From Microbispora corallina (lineage in GTDB: Bacteria > Actinomycetota > Actinomycetes > Streptosporangiales > Streptosporangiaceae): a stretch of DNA of 32,460 nucleotides. Position 1 is the first letter of the stretch; every line of letters begins with the position of its first letter. Shown in pieces: positions 29,141 through 32,460 of the stretch. Under the pieces are notes generated by a model. The model ran no database searches and was not told where the DNA came from. It worked only from the letters and a program-made list of their open reading frames with translations. The translations under genes were made by a program, and so were the position numbers. The DNA is taken from contig NZ_BOOC01000059.1 in the NCBI RefSeq assembly GCF_016863035.1, forward strand, positions 1 through 32,460. The letters are read 5' to 3'.

Positions 29141-29153
29141 AGGGGGGCTCCCT

Positions 29154-29285
29154 TCAGGAGTTGGTGGGGGTGTCGAACTCGTCCTGGACAGCTCGCTCAA
29201 TGCAGCCGAGGGTCCAGGCGCCGCAGAGCTTGATCCGGTAGGCGACGAGCTTGTCCGCGATGTAGGTCTCAGCCAGGGCGTTCAT
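29154..29285 (-). CDS. Very small protein (43 aa)
   Basis: An ATG at 29285 with AGAGG 8-9 bases upstream opens a 43-residue frame: NALAETYIADKLVAYRIKLC, then GAWTLGCIERAVQDEFDTP. The composition is protein-like and it has two cysteines. It lies between the excisionase-like gene and the small basic protein, in the same direction. No family is recognised. Confidence 0.5.
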   Translation of the reverse strand: MNALAETYIADKLVAYRIKLCGAWTLGCIERAVQDEFDTPTNS

Positions 29286-29355
29286 CGGGGGCACCTCTGG
29301 GCGTAGTTCGGGGGGCGGGAAGTTCCCGCGATAGGGCGGGAAGCCGACGGCGAGG

Positions 29356-29589
29356 TCATGAGCTGGCCTGCGCGCTGGCGTAGTGCTCGCGGCCGGCGGC
29401 GTACTGCTCGGCCATCCACGCGCGCACGTCGGCCTCGTAGGCGACGAGGCAGCGGCCTTGCTTGAAGAGCACGGGTCCGCGGCGCTGGTGCCGGTAGTAG
29501 CGGAGGGTGCCCTGCGGGATGCGGGTCATCTCCGCGATCTCCTTCATGTTGAGCACGCGGCCCTTGGGGTTGGTGTCGGCCGTGCTCAT
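29356..29589 (-). CDS. Excisionase/AlpA-like MerR-type HTH protein
   Basis: The 77-residue protein has a MerR-type winged helix: VLNMKEIAEMTRIPQGTLRY, YRHQRRGPVLFKQGRCLVAY and EADVRAWMAEQ, the standard layout of phage excisionases and AlpA-like regulators (HTH_17 type). Such proteins bend DNA at the attachment site and steer the tyrosine integrase toward excision; the integrase gene lies 1.4 kb away. Its ATG at 29589 overlaps the Cro-like gene as ATGA, so both are made from the same lytic promoter, as expected for an excisionase. Confidence 0.75.
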   Translation of the reverse strand: MSTADTNPKGRVLNMKEIAEMTRIPQGTLRYYRHQRRGPVLFKQGRCLVAYEADVRAWMAEQYAAGREHYASAQASS

Positions 29590-29834
29590 GACGGGTCCCG
29601 CTGGAGCTCTGTGACGGCGCAGCCGAACAGGTCGGCGAGTTGCCGGAGGCGAGGAGGCGTGGCGTTGCGCGTGCCCTTTTCGATCTCGCTGATGAGGCTT
29701 TCGACGACGCCGATGCGGCGTGCGGTCTCGCGTTTGGTGAATCCGGCCTGCTTGCGCGCGGCGGTCACCTTGTCGGGATCGTGGTCGGTGTCGGCCGCGA
29801 CCCATCGGCTCTGCCGAATCTCTGTCGCGTTCAT
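29586..29834 (-). CDS. Cro-like XRE-family regulator
   Basis: The 82-residue protein contains one XRE helix-turn-helix (KVTAARKQAGFTKRETARRI, GVVESLISEIEKGTRNATPP). It is the first gene of the leftward early operon. No Shine-Dalgarno sequence precedes ATG 29834. Instead a promoter with -35 TTGTAC and -10 TAACTT on the minus strand ends 7 bases before it, so the mRNA is probably leaderless. The 17-bp spacer of that promoter lies within the operator copy at 29848-29866. Its role as the lytic-side switch protein follows from position. Confidence 0.75.
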   Translation of the reverse strand: MNATEIRQSRWVAADTDHDPDKVTAARKQAGFTKRETARRIGVVESLISEIEKGTRNATPPRLRQLADLFGCAVTELQRDPS

Positions 29835-29847
29835 GTGTGAGAAGTTA

Positions 29848-29977
29848 GCGCGAAGTTTCGCGAAGTACAAGGGAGATGCGGCAAGTCCCTCAAGAAGCTG
29901 GTGAGAAGCTACGAGAAGTTGTGACTGGTGGTGTCAGAGGAGCTCAGCCGACGGCTTGACTTCGCAAAACTTCGCGG
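29848..29977. promoter_or_regulatory. Divergent promoters with two mirrored 19-bp operators
   Basis: ACTTCGCGAAACTTCGCGC (minus strand, 29866-29848) and ACTTCGCAAAACTTCGCGG (plus strand, 29959-29977) match at 17 of 19 positions and face opposite ways. Each ends exactly 13 bases before a start codon (29834 leftward, 29991 rightward). Each overlaps a -35 (TTGTAC; TTGACT at 29956) and fills the spacer to a -10 (TAACTT; TCATCT at 29978). Within each copy ACTTCGC is itself repeated. This is a classical lysis-lysogeny control region. Confidence 0.75.
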
Positions 29978-29990
29978 TCATCTTTGGGGC

Positions 29991-30452
29991 ATGGCGCACA
30001 GTCATGCCCCGCCCTCCGAGGGCGAGGCACTTGAGGCTGCCCGGGCAAAGCTCGGGATTTCACAGAACGAAGCCGCACGCCGAGCGGGCATGAGCGGCAC
30101 ACGCTGGCGTCAGATCGTCAACGGGGTCCAGTCCACCGCCGGCATCACCGTGCCCGTCAAGGCCAGCGCGGAGACGCTCGCGAGGATGGCCAAGGCCGTC
30201 AACCTTCCCGCCTCCGACTTGTCAGCCGTCGGCCGCACCGACGCGGCCGCGCTCTTGGAAGGCTCGCCGACGGAAGAGGCGCGGCGTCTGCGCGCGGAGA
30301 TCGAGCGGCGCGTCGCGAACATGCCGCCCGAGGACCGCGAGCGGATGGAGCGTCTGATCCGCCAGGAGGAAGAGGCTGCGGAGCGGACGAAAGTGGAACG
30401 CCTGGAGACGATGTTGCAATTGATTCGAATAACGACGCAGGAATCCGAATAA
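29991..30452 (+). CDS. CI-like XRE-family repressor
   Basis: The 153-residue protein has an N-terminal XRE domain (LEAARAKLGISQNEAARRAG, then GTRWRQIVNGVQ at about 14-46) and a charged helical C-terminus (RRLRAEIERRVANMPPEDRE and on) that could mediate oligomerisation. It lacks the LexA-type self-cleaving peptidase domain of lambda CI. ATG 29991 has no good ribosome site and lies 7 bases after the predicted -10, so its mRNA is probably leaderless, which allows stable low-level expression in a lysogen. It is divergent from the Cro-like gene and presumably binds the mirrored operators. Confidence 0.75.
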   Translation: MAHSHAPPSEGEALEAARAKLGISQNEAARRAGMSGTRWRQIVNGVQSTAGITVPVKASAETLARMAKAVNLPASDLSAVGRTDAAALLEGSPTEEARRLRAEIERRVANMPPEDRERMERLIRQEEEAAERTKVERLETMLQLIRITTQESE

Positions 30453-30633
30453 AAGCGGACATGTTTGGACACATATGACCACTGTTCGTAGCAGGTTCCC
30501 TACAGCCCGAATTAAGTCTTGAGAGTTCGATAACGGCGGTAAACCCGCACACCTGTTCCCGGCGTCAGACACCTACCGGTTGCTCGCCCCTTCCGGTGGA
30601 ACGATCCGAAACCCGGGATTGGAGCACTCTCTG

Positions 30634-30924
30634 ATGCCAATGCCCCTCTCACTCACCTGCGGGCTCGCGCGCATCAGCGCCATCGCAGCCTCCGCCGCAA
30701 CCCTCGTCGTCGTCTCCGCGGTCGTCGCCCGAAGCGCCGGCCACGCCAAAGGACGCGCCCAGGGATTCGCCGAGGGACGCAGGCACGGATACAAAGAAGC
30801 GTCCGAGAAGTACGAGGTGCAGAACACGATCTTCTATCAGCGCGGAGTGGTCAACGGACTCACGTCCCGAGTCCGCGATCTGATGAACACCCTCGAGGAA
30901 GTCACCGCCGGACGGTCTGCCTAA
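30634..30924 (+). CDS. Small membrane-anchored protein (96 aa)
   Basis: The N-terminus has one hydrophobic span (LARISAIAASAATLVVVSAV, about residues 9-28), followed by a basic helical region (HAKGRAQGFAEGRRHGYKEA) and a polar C-terminus. GGAG lies 9-10 bases before ATG 30634. It sits between the repressor and integrase genes on the same strand, where temperate phages often place superinfection-exclusion or other lysogenic genes; this role is inferred. The 181-bp gap before it contains no gene. Confidence 0.65.
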   Translation: MPMPLSLTCGLARISAIAASAATLVVVSAVVARSAGHAKGRAQGFAEGRRHGYKEASEKYEVQNTIFYQRGVVNGLTSRVRDLMNTLEEVTAGRSA

Positions 30925-30990
30925 CTTCTCGGGCCGGTGCGTGCTCGCCCGCGCGCCGGCCCCGCTCCCCACCCCCAGTCAAGGAGCACC

Positions 30991-32358
30991 ATGTCGTCGA
31001 CATTCAAACGCTGCGGGTGTCGCAACCCCGACACCGGCAAGAAGTACGGTGAGGGCAAATGCCCGAAGCTCGCCCAGCGTGATCACGGGTCCTGGTGGGC
31101 CCGCTACTCCGCCCCCGTCGGCCCGGACGGCAAACGCCGGCAGCCGCGGATCGGCCCCTTCCGCAACAAGAGCGAGGCCGAGAAGGGCCTGCGGGCCGCG
31201 CTCGCCAAGCTCGATGCCGGCATCATTCCGGCTGACCGGTCTATCACCGTGGCCGCCTACCTCAAGCAGTGGATTACCGGGAAGCGCAGCCTGGCCGAAT
31301 CCACGCGGTCCAGCTACCAGGAGGCGATCGACCTCTACTTCGTCCCGGGCCTTGGCCATCTGAAGCTGACCGACCTGCGCGAGACGCACCTCGACCAGCT
31401 GTACGAGGCGATGGGCCAGATCAACAAGCTGCCCGAAGGGGAGAAGCCTTCGGAATTGCTGCGCCGGCTCCTGGCCGCGCGGGCCCGGGCCCCGAAGAAG
31501 AAGCTGGCCGAGGGTGAGACGCCCGGCCTGAAACGCCAGCAGCCGCTGAAGGCGTCCCGCATCCACCGGGTCCACAGGGTCATGTCCAGCGCGCTGGGCA
31601 CAGCCGTGAAGCAGCGGCTGATCGAGCACAATCCCGCCGAGCACGTCGAGCTGCCCGCCGCGCGGAAGGTTCGTCCGCTGGTGTGGACGCCGGAGCGGGT
31701 CGCGCGCTGGGAGGAGACCGGGAAGGTGCCCAGCCCCGTCATGGTGTGGACACCGGACCAGTGCGGCGTCTTCCTCGACACAGCAGAAGCTCGCGGTGAA
31801 CGGCTGGAGGCGCTGTTCCACCTCGTCGCCACCCGGGGCTTGCGCCGCGCGGAGGCGTGCCGAGCGATGTGGGCCAACGTCGACCTCGACGCTGGCACGC
31901 TGTCGGTGATCGAAGGCGAGGACGACGACGAGCGGCTGAAGTCGGAGACGTCCTGGCGGACGGTGGCCCTCGGCGAGGCGAACGTCGCGCTGCTGCGGGC
32001 TTGGCGGGCGAAGCAGATGCGCGAGCGCCTGGCGGCCGGCGAGACGTGGATCGATTCGGGCCGGATCTTCACGCGGGAGAACGGCGCCGCGCTCGACCGA
32101 GAGGAGTACGTCTCGGACCGGTTCGCCGCGATCGTCAAGGCGGCCGATCTCCCGCCGATCCGGTTCCACGATCTCCGGCACTGCGCGGCCACGCTGATGC
32201 TTGCGGCTGGCGTCGACATGAAGGTTGTGAGCGCCGAGCTCGGGCACGCGCGCTACTCGTTCACGGCGGACGTGTACACCTCGGTCGTGCCTCAGGTGGC
32301 GGCCGCGGCCGCCGAGGCGACGACGGCGATTATCCCCAGGCGGTCGCGGAGAGCGTGA
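30991..32358 (+). CDS. int: Tyrosine-family site-specific integrase
   Basis: The 455-residue enzyme integrates and excises the element. It has the actinobacterial N-terminal Cys motif (FKRCGCRNPDTGKKYG, then CPKL near 24), an arm-binding/SAM-like region (about 84-225), and the catalytic domain (about 253-435). Active-site residues can be placed: Arg285 (ATRGLRRAEACR), His393 and Arg396 (RFHDLRH), His419 (ELGHARYSF) and the nucleophile Tyr429 (ADVYTSV). ATG 30991 has AAGGAG 5-6 bases upstream. An Arg/Lys-rich insert between the two halves is usual for this group. A terminator follows; no attachment core or tRNA target could be recognised nearby. Confidence 0.95.
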   Translation: MSSTFKRCGCRNPDTGKKYGEGKCPKLAQRDHGSWWARYSAPVGPDGKRRQPRIGPFRNKSEAEKGLRAALAKLDAGIIPADRSITVAAYLKQWITGKRSLAESTRSSYQEAIDLYFVPGLGHLKLTDLRETHLDQLYEAMGQINKLPEGEKPSELLRRLLAARARAPKKKLAEGETPGLKRQQPLKASRIHRVHRVMSSALGTAVKQRLIEHNPAEHVELPAARKVRPLVWTPERVARWEETGKVPSPVMVWTPDQCGVFLDTAEARGERLEALFHLVATRGLRRAEACRAMWANVDLDAGTLSVIEGEDDDERLKSETSWRTVALGEANVALLRAWRAKQMRERLAAGETWIDSGRIFTRENGAALDREEYVSDRFAAIVKAADLPPIRFHDLRHCAATLMLAAGVDMKVVSAELGHARYSFTADVYTSVVPQVAAAAAEATTAIIPRRSRRA

Positions 32359-32370
32359 TCGTGTACCGGT

Positions 32371-32391
32371 GTGCCCACCATGTGCCCACCA
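32371..32391 (+). repeat. Tandem GTGCCCACCA just after the integrase gene
   Basis: GTGCCCACCA occurs at 32371-32380 and again at 32382-32391. Paired short direct repeats next to int are typical positions for arm-type integrase sites, so this may be one edge of the attachment region. The core site itself is not visible. Confidence 0.5.
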
Positions 32392-32408
32392 GGCCCCGCT
32401 AGAGATCA

Positions 32409-32447
32409 AAAAGGCCCCCATCCGAGATTCCCGGATGAGGGCCTTTT
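32409..32447 (+). terminator. Strong bidirectional terminator after int
   Basis: AAAAGGCCCCCATCCG at 32409-32424 pairs with 32432-32447 in 15 of 16 positions, with a 7-base loop. A-runs on one side and a T-run on the other make it an intrinsic terminator readable from both strands. It would end the int transcript and shield it from whatever lies to the right. Confidence 0.85.
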
Positions 32448-32460
32448 GGCTGTTCAGCTG

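Noticed and set aside
30979..32421. A 480-codon minus-strand frame across the integrase
   Set aside because: The integrase with all catalytic residues is on the other strand; the antisense frame has biased Arg/Gly/Leu composition.

Overview
The window is about 70% G+C, dense, and almost certainly actinobacterial. It encodes a WhiB-family iron-sulfur regulator, a flavin-dependent thymidylate synthase (ThyX), an actinophage-type tyrosine integrase and a small terminase subunit, and it uses GTG starts often. The order can be read as the integration, immunity and early/replication half of a temperate actinophage or prophage-derived element in a Streptomyces- or Streptosporangiales-like host; genus cannot be fixed from this sequence. 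No capsid, portal, tail or lysis genes were recognised, and no tRNA or rRNA gene was seen.

Layout from the right end. At 30991-32358 is the integrase, followed by a strong terminator. Left of it are a small membrane protein (30634-30924) and a CI-like HTH repressor (29991-30452, plus strand). The repressor diverges from a Cro-like HTH gene and an excisionase-like gene (29356-29834, minus strand). The two divergent promoters each carry one copy of a 19-bp operator exactly 13 bp from each start codon, so both mRNAs look leaderless. From here a minus-strand early run extends to 14567. Most of its genes overlap by 4 bp (ATGA or GTGA) or nearly so. In order it encodes small phage proteins, a RecB/Cas4-like nuclease, a protein resembling the phiC31 gp3 family, a DnaQ-like exonuclease, several single-span membrane and coiled-coil proteins, a RuvC-like resolvase, two small HTH proteins, an orphan ParB, a WhiB protein, a sliding-clamp-like/FtsK-gamma fusion, a possible MazG-like protein and an HNH nuclease.

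The centre (12333-14566) is the likely replication and control region. A winged-helix initiator-like gene (12333-13580) contains seven copies of a 15-bp palindrome; four are spaced exactly 22 bp apart. The copies are read in all three codon phases, and a perfect DnaA box lies among them. This is the arrangement of the lambda O gene, with the origin inside the initiator gene. Upstream is a tandem 16-bp repeat with a palindrome, then a divergent HTH gene, then about 480 bp without a gene that holds three successive long inverted repeats with nested stems.

The left third has minus-strand early genes from 12336 to 10059, then a plus-strand cargo block (5484-9930): a secreted proline-rich protein and a two-gene cassette (867 and 225 aa) of unknown function with lower G+C. 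Beyond it are the small terminase gene, a large terminase reading frame that appears truncated just after its ATP-binding loop, a family of unknown function common in actinophages, several tiny coupled genes and the start of thyX, which runs off the left edge.

Working model: the CI/Cro-like switch controls a long leftward early operon supplying recombination, partition and replication proteins. The initiator acts at iterons in its own gene and would need the host replisome, because no polymerase, helicase or primase was recognised here. All functional statements come from reading motifs by eye; no database search was run.
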